Shown one piece after another: positions 33,213 through 41,446 of a stretch of DNA of 64,000 nt; positions within the stretch are counted from its first letter, which is position 1, and each line of letters opens with the position of its first letter. This DNA is from Adhaeribacter terrigena (lineage in GTDB: Bacteria > Bacteroidota > Bacteroidia > Cytophagales > Hymenobacteraceae), in NCBI RefSeq assembly GCF_016623615.1, contig NZ_JAEHFX010000001.1:186001-250000 (forward strand). Direction: 5' to 3'. The notes under the pieces were generated by a model that worked only from the letters and a program-made list of their open reading frames with translations, did not search any database and had not been told where the DNA came from. The position numbers were made by a program, and so were the translations under genes.

Positions 33213-33650
33213 ATGTACCTGGTTTACGAACGCGCGCCCTATAAAATTTACACCGATCCGAAAAAAGCCGATGCCGCCGCCATTCACCGGTATTTAAGCC
33301 AGGATTCTTACTGGGCCCAAAATGTGCCTGTGGAAACGGTCGTAAAATCGCTGCAAAATTCTTTGTGTTTCAGTTTGTACGCTGCTGAAAAGCAGATCGG
33401 CCTGGCCCGCGTCATTACCGATAAAGCCACCTTTGCCTATCTCTGCGACGTGTATATTATGGAAGATTTCCGGGGAAATGGTTTGAGCAAATGGCTGTTG
33501 GAATGCGTGCAAAACCACCCCGATCTGCAACACCTGCGGCGCTTCATGCTGGCTACTAAAGATGTGCACGGGCTTTACGAACAATTCGGATTTAAACTTT
33601 CGGAAGCGGGGCGGTTAATGGAAATTGTGAACCGGGAGGTTTATTTGTAA
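33213..33650 (+). CDS. GNAT-family N-acetyltransferase
   Basis: A 145-residue cytoplasmic acetyltransferase. The acetyl-CoA loop is VYIMEDFRGNGLSKWLLE with the R/Q-x-x-G-x-G/A pattern (RGNGLS). The preceding strand is ARVITDKATFAYLCD, and the end has the typical LYEQFGFKLSEAGRLMEI. The acceptor is unknown. It is transcribed as a single gene. Confidence 0.88.
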   Translation: MYLVYERAPYKIYTDPKKADAAAIHRYLSQDSYWAQNVPVETVVKSLQNSLCFSLYAAEKQIGLARVITDKATFAYLCDVYIMEDFRGNGLSKWLLECVQNHPDLQHLRRFMLATKDVHGLYEQFGFKLSEAGRLMEIVNREVYL

Positions 33651-33913
33651 TTACATTATATATAATGGCTTGGCTAAAGGATTTAATTAAAGAAAATAAT
33701 TTTTTGGATGTTAGGAATTATATTAATAATTGTTAATATTTGGTAACAATTTAAAGCTCTGTTTTCTACGCAATATCATTACTTGTTTTAATACTTTGTT
33801 TAAAGCCTGAAGTTTCGAATAGTTTATTATCCTTAAGATTCGTTAGGGGATAGGCTGTTATGTTGTCTGAAAGGCTATTGGTAGTATTTTGTTTAACCTT
33901 AACATAAATGCTT

Positions 33914-34582
33914 ATGAAAAACAAGTACCTTTTATTGTGGTTATTCCTATTGCTTTCTTTATCAGTCAGAGGGCAGGAATACGTTAATAAAGACTGGACC
34001 CTTTCTTCGGGAAATCCGACCAGGCTTGAATGGAGCGCCTCCCATCTTACAGCCAGCCATTTATATACTTTAGGGAACACGTATAAAGCGGGCGAAAATG
34101 CCAATTTTCTGCTTACCAAATCCGATCTGGATGGCAATGTGATCTGGACGCGGGAATATAATGCCCATAACTTAGACGATTTTGGGGTTGCGCTTATAAC
34201 CGATGCAAACAATAATGTTTATGTTACCGGGGCAGTTACCGCCTCTAATAACAAATTTGATATTGCCGTAGTTAAGTACAATGTAACTGGAAACCTGGAA
34301 TGGTGGTACCACTATAATGGCAATTCTAATTTGAACGATTTACCTGTTGGAATTGCGTTTGACAATGTTGGCAACATTGTAATTGCGGGTACTTCCGTTG
34401 ATGCTTTACAGCATGAAAATATTGTAACATTGTCGCTTGATAATAGTGGCAATCTGAATTGGAGCAAGTTGTATGACTATGCAAGTTTAGAGGATGGTGC
34501 TACCGGAATTATTAAGGGAGATATGGTAATCTTATTGTTTCCGGGGGAAGCGCAGCCAGTGCCAATACTTACAATTTTGTGA
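33914..34582 (+). CDS. N-terminal part of a frameshifted secreted subtilase
   Basis: Starts MKNKYLLLWLFLLLSLSVRG (signal peptide; an ATG six bases upstream is also possible). It continues with beta-propeller-like repeats of the SBBP/NHL type (GENANFLLTKSDLDGNVIW, DANNNVYVTGAVTAS, DNVGNIVIAGTSVD). After IIKGD (about 34522) the frame becomes unrelated (MVILLFPGEAQPVP) and stops. Reading one base over gives GNLIVSGGSAASANTYNFVT and joins the next frame smoothly. So this is the first 205 or so residues of one gene broken by a one-base deletion near 34520-34525, not a complete protein. Confidence 0.8.
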   Translation: MKNKYLLLWLFLLLSLSVRGQEYVNKDWTLSSGNPTRLEWSASHLTASHLYTLGNTYKAGENANFLLTKSDLDGNVIWTREYNAHNLDDFGVALITDANNNVYVTGAVTASNNKFDIAVVKYNVTGNLEWWYHYNGNSNLNDLPVGIAFDNVGNIVIAGTSVDALQHENIVTLSLDNSGNLNWSKLYDYASLEDGATGIIKGDMVILLFPGEAQPVPILTIL

Positions 34583-37464
34583 CGTTGGAATATGACCTGC
34601 ATGGAAAATTGCTTAGATCTCATCGGTCAGCAAACCAAATTGGATTGGATCGCCCTGCAGCAATTGGAGCAGATAGCAGCGGAAACGTAATTATTGGCGG
34701 ATTTTATACCAACCAGCCCGGTAATACCGAACTTTCTCTGATCAGCCTGAATAGTAGTTTGCGGCAAAATTGGGCGCAAAATATAAATATTACGCCCGGC
34801 GAAGATAAAATTGCCGACCTGTTTGTAAACCAGAACGGCGATATATATGTAACCGGCCATAACGAAGAAAGCCCTGGTTATTTTAAAGCATTTGTTGCCA
34901 AGTATGATAATGCCGGCAACCAGCTTTGGCTGGAACATTACCAAAGCCCACGCGGTGGGGCATACGGTAAAAAGATCAGCATGGATAACAATGGAGATCT
35001 GGTGGTGGCTGGCGTAGTGATATCGGATGCCAATAAAAATTTTCTGACTATGAAATATTCGCAAGATGGGGAAATACGAATGGCCGAAGAATTTGATAGC
35101 GGGAATACTGATATTGCTTCTTCATTGGCCTTGGATAACCAGGGGAATATTTATATATCAGGCACTTCTTCCAGCCCGACTGCCGACCAGTATAATACAG
35201 TGAAATACAGCACTTATTACCGGGAAATAAACCCGGTAACTTCATCTAAAGGGGTTGAATACGTAGACAATGATGTGATCATCAAGTTTAATCCTACTGT
35301 AGTAAAAGTAAGCGCGATAGATAACCTGGATAAAACTTATGGCAAGCTCTCCGATTTTGTGCAACCCAGCGCGATTCAAACCATGTATAATGCTTTAGAT
35401 CAGCGGATTAATTTTGGCTCTCTGAATACTGTAAAAGTTTTTCCGAACTTAACTACTACCGATAATTATTCTATTTCCCGTTTAGGCGATACTGTAGCGA
35501 TGCCTCCTTTCTGGGCTACTTTTGTAATTGAGTTGCCAGACAAGGTAGATGAAACGGAAATTGCGGCGAAGCTTAGTAGAATTAATCCCACTATTGAGTA
35601 TGCCCAGTTGAACTATATTGTGAAAGCTACCGCCAGGCCAAATGATAATTTGATAAGTGTTGGCAATAACCAATTACCTGGATTAATACCTAATGCAACA
35701 TTTAAATATGCACATATAAAAATGGAGCAGGGATGGGATGTTGAAGTTGGTTCTGAAGATATAAAAGTCGGCGTAATAGATAGCGGAATTAACTGGGAGC
35801 ATGAAGATTTCGGAAAGAAGACTGGCTCAAAAGCTTTTATTGATTCCAAAATAAAAGGAGGATGGGATTACCGGAATAAAGTACATGTGGCCAACGCGTC
35901 TAAACCTTTTGATGACAATGGCCATGGCACAGCAGCTGCCGGAATAATTGGTGCGTTGCGCAATAATACGAAAGGCGTTGCTGGTATAGCGGGAGGCGAT
36001 ATGGCCGTAAGTAATTCAAGCTATCCAAATGGCAACTCAGGGGTTCAATTATTTTCATTAAGAATCCTTAAAAAAAACGGATCAGCTTACTCTTACCTTA
36101 TGGAAGCAATAGTAGATGGGGCAAGATATAATCCAAGTGCGGCTAACCCTGGCTTTGGGTTACATATTCTGAATCTTAGTTTAGCCGCAGGAACAGATAG
36201 TGCTGGCGTTTTGGAAGAAGCAATAAAGTTCTGTTTTCGAAATAGTTGTACGGTTGTAGCGGCAAGCGGAAACTATGGTAATTTGAATGTGGCTTTTCAA
36301 AAAATGTATCCGGCTTCTTTTTATGATCCTTGGGTTATAAAAGTTGGCTATAATGATGCTACCGGAAAAAGGGGCTTTTTTTCTAATTACGGCCATAATT
36401 TAGACCTGATTGCTCCCGGAACAAACGATTTGTATACTTGTTTAAGTAGTGCAAACAATAACGCTTATGTAGATAAATTGCAAAATGGAAAGGATGATAT
36501 TGAAGGTACTTCTTTTGCCGCGCCACATGTGACTGGAGTAGCAGGTTTAATGCAAAGCCATTTTTACAAGAAGCGGAATAAAATCCTTGCTTCGGAAGAT
36601 ATTGAGTTCCTGATCCAGAAATATGCCACGGATATCAATGTGCTAAATTCAAATTATTTTCAATATTACGATGACCTAACAGGCCATGGAAGGTTAAACG
36701 CTGACAGTGTTTTAAAGCATATCGAGTTCCCAAAATACGATGTGCTTCATGATAGTGCTTCCATGAAAAAAGACCCTTACACCATAAATTTATATTCTGA
36801 TAGTACCAAAATAGAATTGCGGAAGCCTGCTTTTGGTTTGCCAGCCGGGGAATATATTATGGATGTTTACGATGTAACAATTACCAAAACACACAGTATT
36901 GGAAATGCCACGGTTGTTAATAGTTGGGTAAGAAATGCCTCTTCCAATTTATTTCGCAGGCCCCTTCTTACCTTATCGCCCCGGGGTTTATCTTTAGAGC
37001 CTGAGCCGAATGTAACGGTTTTTAATGTAACCAATACTCAGGCTATGGTGGCCGGTAATTGTTACTTTGTGAAAAAAAGTTTAACCGGGCAAACCATAAA
37101 TAAGTGGATTCCATTTGACCCTTACGATCAGCGTAAATTAGGTTATGCTGCGTATAGCTTGCATGTTTACGACGCGAACGCTACCGGTGTGGCCGATGCT
37201 TTTGCGGGTAAAAATAGCCTTATCAAAATTTACCCCAATCCAACGACAAAAAATCAAACAATTCAGCTTTCCTTGAAAGAAGCAGAACAAGTATCTATCA
37301 AACTATTTGATATACAGGGTAGGGAAATCAGGACGATCTACAAAGGCATTGCCGGACAAAACTTCAAGGCTGAAGTAGATTTGAATGCCCTGCCAAATGG
37401 CATGTACCTGTACCGGGTAGAAACCGGTAGGGAAGTAGTGCATAGCAGATTCGTGAAAAATTAA
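34579..37464 (+). CDS. C-terminal part of the frameshifted subtilisin-like protease with T9SS sorting domain
   Basis: A 961-residue frame whose first in-frame start, GTG at 34579, overlaps the previous stop (GTGA). It continues the propeller repeats (DSSGNVIIGGFYTNQ, NGDIYVTGHNEES). It then has a propeptide-like region and an S8 peptidase domain: Asp in VGVIDSGINWEHEDF, His in DDNGHGTAAAGIIGA, Asn in AASGN, Ser in GTSFAAPHVTGVAG. The C-terminus (KIYPNPTTKNQTIQLSLKEA, GMYLYRVETGREVVHSRFVK) is a T9SS type A sorting domain. Alone it has no signal peptide and could not be exported, so the frameshift should inactivate it unless it is suppressed or is a sequencing error. Confidence 0.85.
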   Translation: MTLEYDLHGKLLRSHRSANQIGLDRPAAIGADSSGNVIIGGFYTNQPGNTELSLISLNSSLRQNWAQNINITPGEDKIADLFVNQNGDIYVTGHNEESPGYFKAFVAKYDNAGNQLWLEHYQSPRGGAYGKKISMDNNGDLVVAGVVISDANKNFLTMKYSQDGEIRMAEEFDSGNTDIASSLALDNQGNIYISGTSSSPTADQYNTVKYSTYYREINPVTSSKGVEYVDNDVIIKFNPTVVKVSAIDNLDKTYGKLSDFVQPSAIQTMYNALDQRINFGSLNTVKVFPNLTTTDNYSISRLGDTVAMPPFWATFVIELPDKVDETEIAAKLSRINPTIEYAQLNYIVKATARPNDNLISVGNNQLPGLIPNATFKYAHIKMEQGWDVEVGSEDIKVGVIDSGINWEHEDFGKKTGSKAFIDSKIKGGWDYRNKVHVANASKPFDDNGHGTAAAGIIGALRNNTKGVAGIAGGDMAVSNSSYPNGNSGVQLFSLRILKKNGSAYSYLMEAIVDGARYNPSAANPGFGLHILNLSLAAGTDSAGVLEEAIKFCFRNSCTVVAASGNYGNLNVAFQKMYPASFYDPWVIKVGYNDATGKRGFFSNYGHNLDLIAPGTNDLYTCLSSANNNAYVDKLQNGKDDIEGTSFAAPHVTGVAGLMQSHFYKKRNKILASEDIEFLIQKYATDINVLNSNYFQYYDDLTGHGRLNADSVLKHIEFPKYDVLHDSASMKKDPYTINLYSDSTKIELRKPAFGLPAGEYIMDVYDVTITKTHSIGNATVVNSWVRNASSNLFRRPLLTLSPRGLSLEPEPNVTVFNVTNTQAMVAGNCYFVKKSLTGQTINKWIPFDPYDQRKLGYAAYSLHVYDANATGVADAFAGKNSLIKIYPNPTTKNQTIQLSLKEAEQVSIKLFDIQGREIRTIYKGIAGQNFKAEVDLNALPNGMYLYRVETGREVVHSRFVKN

Positions 37465-37476
37465 AAGAACAGCGAT

Positions 37477-38490
37477 ATGAAGAAGATAAACTATATTTTT
37501 ATCTGTTTACTGGCTTTGGCTACTATATTCCAGGGCTGTAAAAAAGAAGATGATGCCAAAATTGAGCCAGCCCCGATAACCCCGGCGCCGGAAACGTTCA
37601 CGTGTATCCCATTTGAAACCTATGACTTGAGTAATTGCTGGTTAGGACCGCAATATCGGAAGAAAGGTACGTTTTACCAAATGCCTTGCTTTAACCCAAA
37701 TAACAGCAACGAATTTTTATATGTGCGCTCCAGCTCCATCTATAAATATAACCTCCTTTCCAAGCAAAGTACGATGATTGCAGAGCGCGTTCAGCCGGTT
37801 GGGCCGCCAGATTGGTCGCGATCAGGCTGGATCGTTTTTTCGGATATTAGCTGGAAAATCTGGAAAATCCGGGATGACGGAACCGGCTTGCAACAATTAA
37901 GTTTCGGGGAAGACGATCAATTTCCTTACTTTAACCCGGCTGGTGATAAAATTATTTACGGTTCGCACTTCCTGAATACGAATAAAATGCTGATAATGGA
38001 TCTGAACGGCAATAAATTAGATACGCTTTGTTCTTTACGACTGGGTAGTTGTTTAGGTTGGGGCAATAGTTCCTGGACTGTTAACGACCGTATTCTCCGT
38101 CGCACGCACAGTGGTCAGGGGATGGATGGCGAACTAAGTTTTTATAATTATGCCACTAAACAAGATGAGTCCCCACTCTTTACTTATAAAAATGACTCGA
38201 GCAATCAGGAAATCCGGGATTATAAAGTGCTGAATGCTGATAAAATTTTGTATGCCATGACCAATAAAGGCCTGGTGCTGTACAATATTCAGGCTAAAAC
38301 TCACCAAGTACTGAAAGAAAACTGCCACAATATCTGGTACGATTTCTTTTCCATTTCCCCGGATAAAACCAAACTGCTCGTAGAGAAAAACACCCTTAAA
38401 TTTGTAGGTGATTGCACTTTTGAGCAACGCAAAAGCCTTGTAATCATGAATATAGACGGCAGCAACGAGCAGGAAATTCCCTTACCATAA
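37477..38490 (+). CDS. Lipoprotein with TolB/PD40-like beta-propeller
   Basis: A 337-residue lipoprotein (MKKINYIFICLLALATIFQGC, lipobox FQGC). The mature part has WD40-like/PD40 repeats: IWKIRDDGTGLQQLSFGEDD followed by QFPYFNPAGDKIIYGS, LIMDLNGNKLDTL, ISPDKTKLLVE, and IMNIDGSNEQEIPL. It starts 12 bases after the protease stop and shares its lower GC, so the two form an operon and perhaps act together at the surface. The exact function is unknown. Confidence 0.8.
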   Translation: MKKINYIFICLLALATIFQGCKKEDDAKIEPAPITPAPETFTCIPFETYDLSNCWLGPQYRKKGTFYQMPCFNPNNSNEFLYVRSSSIYKYNLLSKQSTMIAERVQPVGPPDWSRSGWIVFSDISWKIWKIRDDGTGLQQLSFGEDDQFPYFNPAGDKIIYGSHFLNTNKMLIMDLNGNKLDTLCSLRLGSCLGWGNSSWTVNDRILRRTHSGQGMDGELSFYNYATKQDESPLFTYKNDSSNQEIRDYKVLNADKILYAMTNKGLVLYNIQAKTHQVLKENCHNIWYDFFSISPDKTKLLVEKNTLKFVGDCTFEQRKSLVIMNIDGSNEQEIPLP

Positions 38491-38505
38491 AACAGTTTTC
38501 TGCTG

Positions 38506-38535
38506 AAAAACGGTAGGGTTTCATGCATAAAAACC
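38506..38535 (-). repeat. 30-bp motif, intergenic
   Basis: AAAAACGGTAGGGTTT then CATGCATAAAAACC. It lies 15 bases past the lipoprotein stop and is imperfect at its far end. Confidence 0.6.
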
Positions 38536-38540
38536 CGCAT

Positions 38541-38579
38541 AAAAAAACAGGCAACCCAAACCGGGTTGCCTGTTTTTTT
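38541..38579. terminator. Bidirectional terminator
   Basis: AAAAAACAGGCAACCC and GGGTTGCCTGTTTTTT are perfectly complementary around AAACC. It serves the lipoprotein (plus) and the PAP2 gene (minus). Confidence 0.92.
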
Positions 38580-38600
38580 GCTAAAAAGCATAGCGTTTTT
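38571..38600 (+). repeat. 30-bp motif joining terminator and PAP2 stop codon
   Basis: TGTTTTTTTGCTAA then AAAGCATAGCGTTTTT. The last T is also the final base of the PAP2 TAA. Confidence 0.6.
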
Positions 38601-39508
38601 TAGAAAGTAACCGTAGCCGCCATGCCGTTGGCCGGACCCATCAGGGGCATGATCGAGACGTTTTCCATGCCTTTGGTTTTGTGCAGTTGCGGCACCAGAA
38701 TACCCGCGCCCGCGCCAATGGCATAACCCAGTAAGTTGTCGCTTAAAAAGTGTTTCCCGGCTTTCAGGCGCAAATAACCAACTGTGGCCGGAATGGCGGC
38801 TGCAGCGCCCCAGACATAAGGCCGGGCTTTGGAATCGGGGTTGAAATCGTGGAAAACTTTGGCGGCGAAGAAGGTAGCACTGGCGGCGGCAGCGGTGTGG
38901 CCGGCAAAGAAAGAGTTCTGGGCATGCTTTTTGGTTCTTTCGGTATTGTCCGGATCGTTGTTGTAAACCAGCGGGCGTTTGCGCTCTACGTGGGCCACCG
39001 ACATGGTAAATAAAGTTCCGGTTACCGCCATCGCTTCTACGTAAAGTACCGCCACCTGACCTGCTTTCTGGCTGATGTCCTTATCGAGCAAAAGCAAAAA
39101 CGGCAATGCAAACGAACCATAAAACGGATAATCGCTGGCCTTTTTGGCGCTCAGACTGAAGTTTCCGGCACCAAAACGGTCGAAGCTGTTAATTTTATTT
39201 TTGGCAGCTTCCAGATCGGCATCTATGGCGGCAAGTTCTTCGGCACTCGGGGCATGTTTATTTTCCTGGATCAGGTATAAGCCGGTGGCGCTGGCTCCAA
39301 CGCCTAACAGCGTTACAGGCAGATCCACCCGGGTTCTGGTCCGGTATGGGGAAGTGCCGGTAGTCAAGGCAATTGATCTGGTTTCCGGCATATTTACCAG
39401 GGTTTGAGTTTCCTGGGGAGTAAGCGTAGCGGTTTCGGCGGAAGGCTGGGCGTAAGCAAGGCCGACAAACTGAACGGCTGCCAGCACACTAAGCAAAAGT
39501 TTTTTCAT
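38600..39508 (-). CDS. Exported PAP2-family phosphatase
   Basis: A 302-residue protein with a signal peptide (MKKLLLSVLAAVQFVGLAYAQ) and a type 2 phosphatidic acid phosphatase domain. The three motifs are VERKRPLVYN, FFAGHTAAA with the catalytic-type histidine, and RLKAGKHFLSDNLLG with the second histidine. Several hydrophobic helices surround them. Likely substrates are lipid phosphates such as undecaprenyl pyrophosphate or lipid A phosphate; the sequence does not tell which. It is convergent with the upstream lipoprotein gene. Confidence 0.87.
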   Translation of the reverse strand: MKKLLLSVLAAVQFVGLAYAQPSAETATLTPQETQTLVNMPETRSIALTTGTSPYRTRTRVDLPVTLLGVGASATGLYLIQENKHAPSAEELAAIDADLEAAKNKINSFDRFGAGNFSLSAKKASDYPFYGSFALPFLLLLDKDISQKAGQVAVLYVEAMAVTGTLFTMSVAHVERKRPLVYNNDPDNTERTKKHAQNSFFAGHTAAAASATFFAAKVFHDFNPDSKARPYVWGAAAAIPATVGYLRLKAGKHFLSDNLLGYAIGAGAGILVPQLHKTKGMENVSIMPLMGPANGMAATVTF

Positions 39509-39591
39509 GTAGTTTTCAGAATATAAGCGGAAATTAATATTGTAAAGATGCTTAGGGAAACGGGCAGCTTTTTAAAAGGTTATTGGCAGAT

Positions 39592-39621
39592 AGTTTTAGC
39601 GGCCAAAATCATAGCGTTTTC
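39592..39621 (+). repeat. 30-bp motif, intergenic
   Basis: AGTTTTAGCGGCC then AAAATCATAGCGTTTTC. It lies 16 bases past the tolC-like stop. Confidence 0.65.
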
Positions 39622-39637
39622 CCCGAATAGTTACAGG

Positions 39638-40966
39638 TTATTTGCCGGCAATGCGTTCGTATTCCAGTCGGGCTAAGGTGAAATCGTAAAGCGCGTTAAG
39701 GTAATTGGTTTGCGCGTTGAGCAGGTCATTTTCGGCATCGGTTACGGCCTGGCTTTTTTCCAGACTTTGCTCAAAACGGATGCGGGTTACACGCAATACT
39801 TTTTCGGCAAGCTGCACATTCTCTTCCCGGATCTTCAGGTTTTGTAGTTCGTTTTTCAGCGTGAGTAATTTGTCGTTGGTCTGAAAAATGTAATCGCGTT
39901 CGAAGCTCAGCAGCTGGCTACGACTGCGTTTCAGGGCAATTTTACTTTCCTGCACCAATGCTTTCCGGTAAAAACCTTCGAATAAGATCCAGTTCAGCTG
40001 CGCGCCGGTATAAGCCACGGGGTACCATTTTTCCTGAAAATCGAAAAAACTGAAATTGTCACGGTACGCCTGCGAGCCGTAGTAGCCATACAAACTGAGT
40101 GTGGGCAAGGCCAGCCGCCGGTTCCGGGTGAGCAGCAGGTTTTCCTGTTCCTGCTGCAGCAATAAGGTGCGGTATTCCGGGCGCGCTTTGAGGTCAAAAA
40201 TATTGGGTTCGAAAAAGGGCTGGGCAGCGGAAAGGAGCAAGGTATCAGTTAAAATTACCGAAGAATCGAGCGGCAGGCCGGTCTGGTATTTCAGGTGGAG
40301 CAGGTTTTTTTCCAGGTTTTGGATAGCGTTTTGCAGCTCGGCCTGCTGGGTCTGAAAGTTGAGTCGGGCACGGTCTACCTCGATGGGTTGCAGCTGGCCG
40401 TTCCGGAAAAGCGCTTGGGTGTTTTTATAAAATTCCTCGTTGCGCAGCAGGTTGCCGCGGGTAAGTTTTATTTTCTGCTGGTTAATAAGGCAGCTGTAAT
40501 ACGCTTTTTTTACTTCCAGCGCCACTTCGGTTTGCTCGGTTAAAAGGTTGTTATTCGCAATTTCCTGTTCACGTTTCGCATGTTCCACCTGGTATTTCCG
40601 GTCCGGATCGAAAACAGCATAATTGCCTTCCAACGCCGCCGTTGTGCTGTATTTGGTACCGAAAACCACCGGAATATTCTGGCCCGGCAAATTCCGGAAA
40701 TCGCCGGGCAGGATCTGGGTGGGCAGTTGGGCGTTGTAACGGGTGTCCAGCCCGGCCGAAACTTCAGGATACTTTGCCGCTTTTTTCTGTTTGAATCTGG
40801 TGCCGGAAATTTCCGCCTCATACCCCAGCTGCTGCACCGAAAGCTGATGCTGCCGCGCATATTGCAAAGCCGCTTCCAGGGAAAGCAAACGGCTTTGCGC
40901 CAGCAAAGGCCTGCCCACCGAAAGCAGTAATAGCAACAGGAATATACTTTTCAGCCTCCAAACCAT
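39638..40966 (-). CDS. TolC-family outer-membrane efflux protein
   Basis: A 442-residue outer-membrane channel. The signal peptide is MVWRLKSIFLLLLLLSVGRP followed by LLAQ. Two outer-membrane-efflux repeats follow, rich in long coiled helices (TEQTEVALEVKKAYYSCLIN, LRVTRIRFEQSLEKSQAVTD), with strands such as PTLSLYGYYG. It is the natural partner of the DevBCA-type transporter upstream (41447-44265), though a ~480-bp repeat-rich gap separates them. The start codon and MVWRLKS are encoded by a 30-bp motif copy. Confidence 0.88.
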   Translation of the reverse strand: MVWRLKSIFLLLLLLSVGRPLLAQSRLLSLEAALQYARQHQLSVQQLGYEAEISGTRFKQKKAAKYPEVSAGLDTRYNAQLPTQILPGDFRNLPGQNIPVVFGTKYSTTAALEGNYAVFDPDRKYQVEHAKREQEIANNNLLTEQTEVALEVKKAYYSCLINQQKIKLTRGNLLRNEEFYKNTQALFRNGQLQPIEVDRARLNFQTQQAELQNAIQNLEKNLLHLKYQTGLPLDSSVILTDTLLLSAAQPFFEPNIFDLKARPEYRTLLLQQEQENLLLTRNRRLALPTLSLYGYYGSQAYRDNFSFFDFQEKWYPVAYTGAQLNWILFEGFYRKALVQESKIALKRSRSQLLSFERDYIFQTNDKLLTLKNELQNLKIREENVQLAEKVLRVTRIRFEQSLEKSQAVTDAENDLLNAQTNYLNALYDFTLARLEYERIAGK

Positions 40967-40975
40967 AGCGTTTTC
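40946..40975 (+). repeat. 30-bp motif containing the tolC-like start codon
   Basis: ACTTTTCAGCCTCC then AAACCATAGCGTTTTC. The minus strand provides ATG and the first residues of the signal peptide. Confidence 0.75.
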
Positions 40976-41093
40976 AGTACGGATATTTTAGGTAATCAGG
41001 TAAGGCAAGACTTTTTTCTTTCCTCTTCTGAAGATAAAGGTCTGCGTATTTCTGATCTTTTTTTAAATCAGGAATTGTGAAAAATCCTGCCAT

Positions 41094-41313
41094 GTTGCGA
41101 GTTAGTCGCAGCCGCAACTTGTGACTTTGCCTTTATAGCAAGTTTGTAAATTGCGGAAGCGTTGCGACTTTATTCTGCAGTTTTCATCTCTAAAAACCTG
41201 CCATTTTTATCGCTGCATTTGTTGGTTGCCTTGCAGGCAGGGTCAGTTACAAACAGACCAAATTGTAATCCACAAGTTGTGGCTGCGCCTAAACTTGCGG
41301 GATCAATTGTGAA
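41094..41313. mobile_element. MITE-like repeat element, copy A
   Basis: Ends are inverted: GTCGCAGCCGCAACTTGTG on the left and CACAAGTTGTGGCTGCGCC on the right. The layout matches copy B at 44392-44605 in the same orientation, and both contain a 30-bp motif at the corresponding place (41179-41208 here). It has no transposase. Confidence 0.65.
41179..41208 (+). repeat. 30-bp motif inside MITE-like copy A
   Basis: AGTTTTCATCTCTA then AAAACCTGCCATTTTT, a diverged copy. Confidence 0.5.
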
Positions 41314-41374
41314 ATTTTTAGTTTCCTAAGGAAACATTTGTTCTGATTAAGTAATTCTGGAGCATCACTTTCCC

Positions 41375-41440
41375 TTTTATTTATTCTCTTACTCAATAAC
41401 TCAATCATGCAATAACTCACTCATTCAAAATTTCCCTCAT
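41375..41440. repeat. ACTCATTC-type low-complexity repeat
   Basis: Runs such as CTCACTCATTCAAAATTTCC downstream of the permease gene resemble those at 48922-49025. Confidence 0.5.
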
Positions 41441-41446
41441 TCAGGA

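Larger units (their letters stand above)
40976..41446. other. Gene-free region between the efflux operon and the tolC-like gene
   Basis: Holds the MITE-like element 41094-41313 and an ACTCATTC-type repeat at about 41375-41440. No coding frame was seen. Confidence 0.6.

Noticed and set aside
34579-37464. The 961-residue frame as an independent protease gene starting at GTG
   Set aside because: The propeller repeat continues smoothly across the junction from the previous frame, and there is no signal peptide. A broken single gene fits better.
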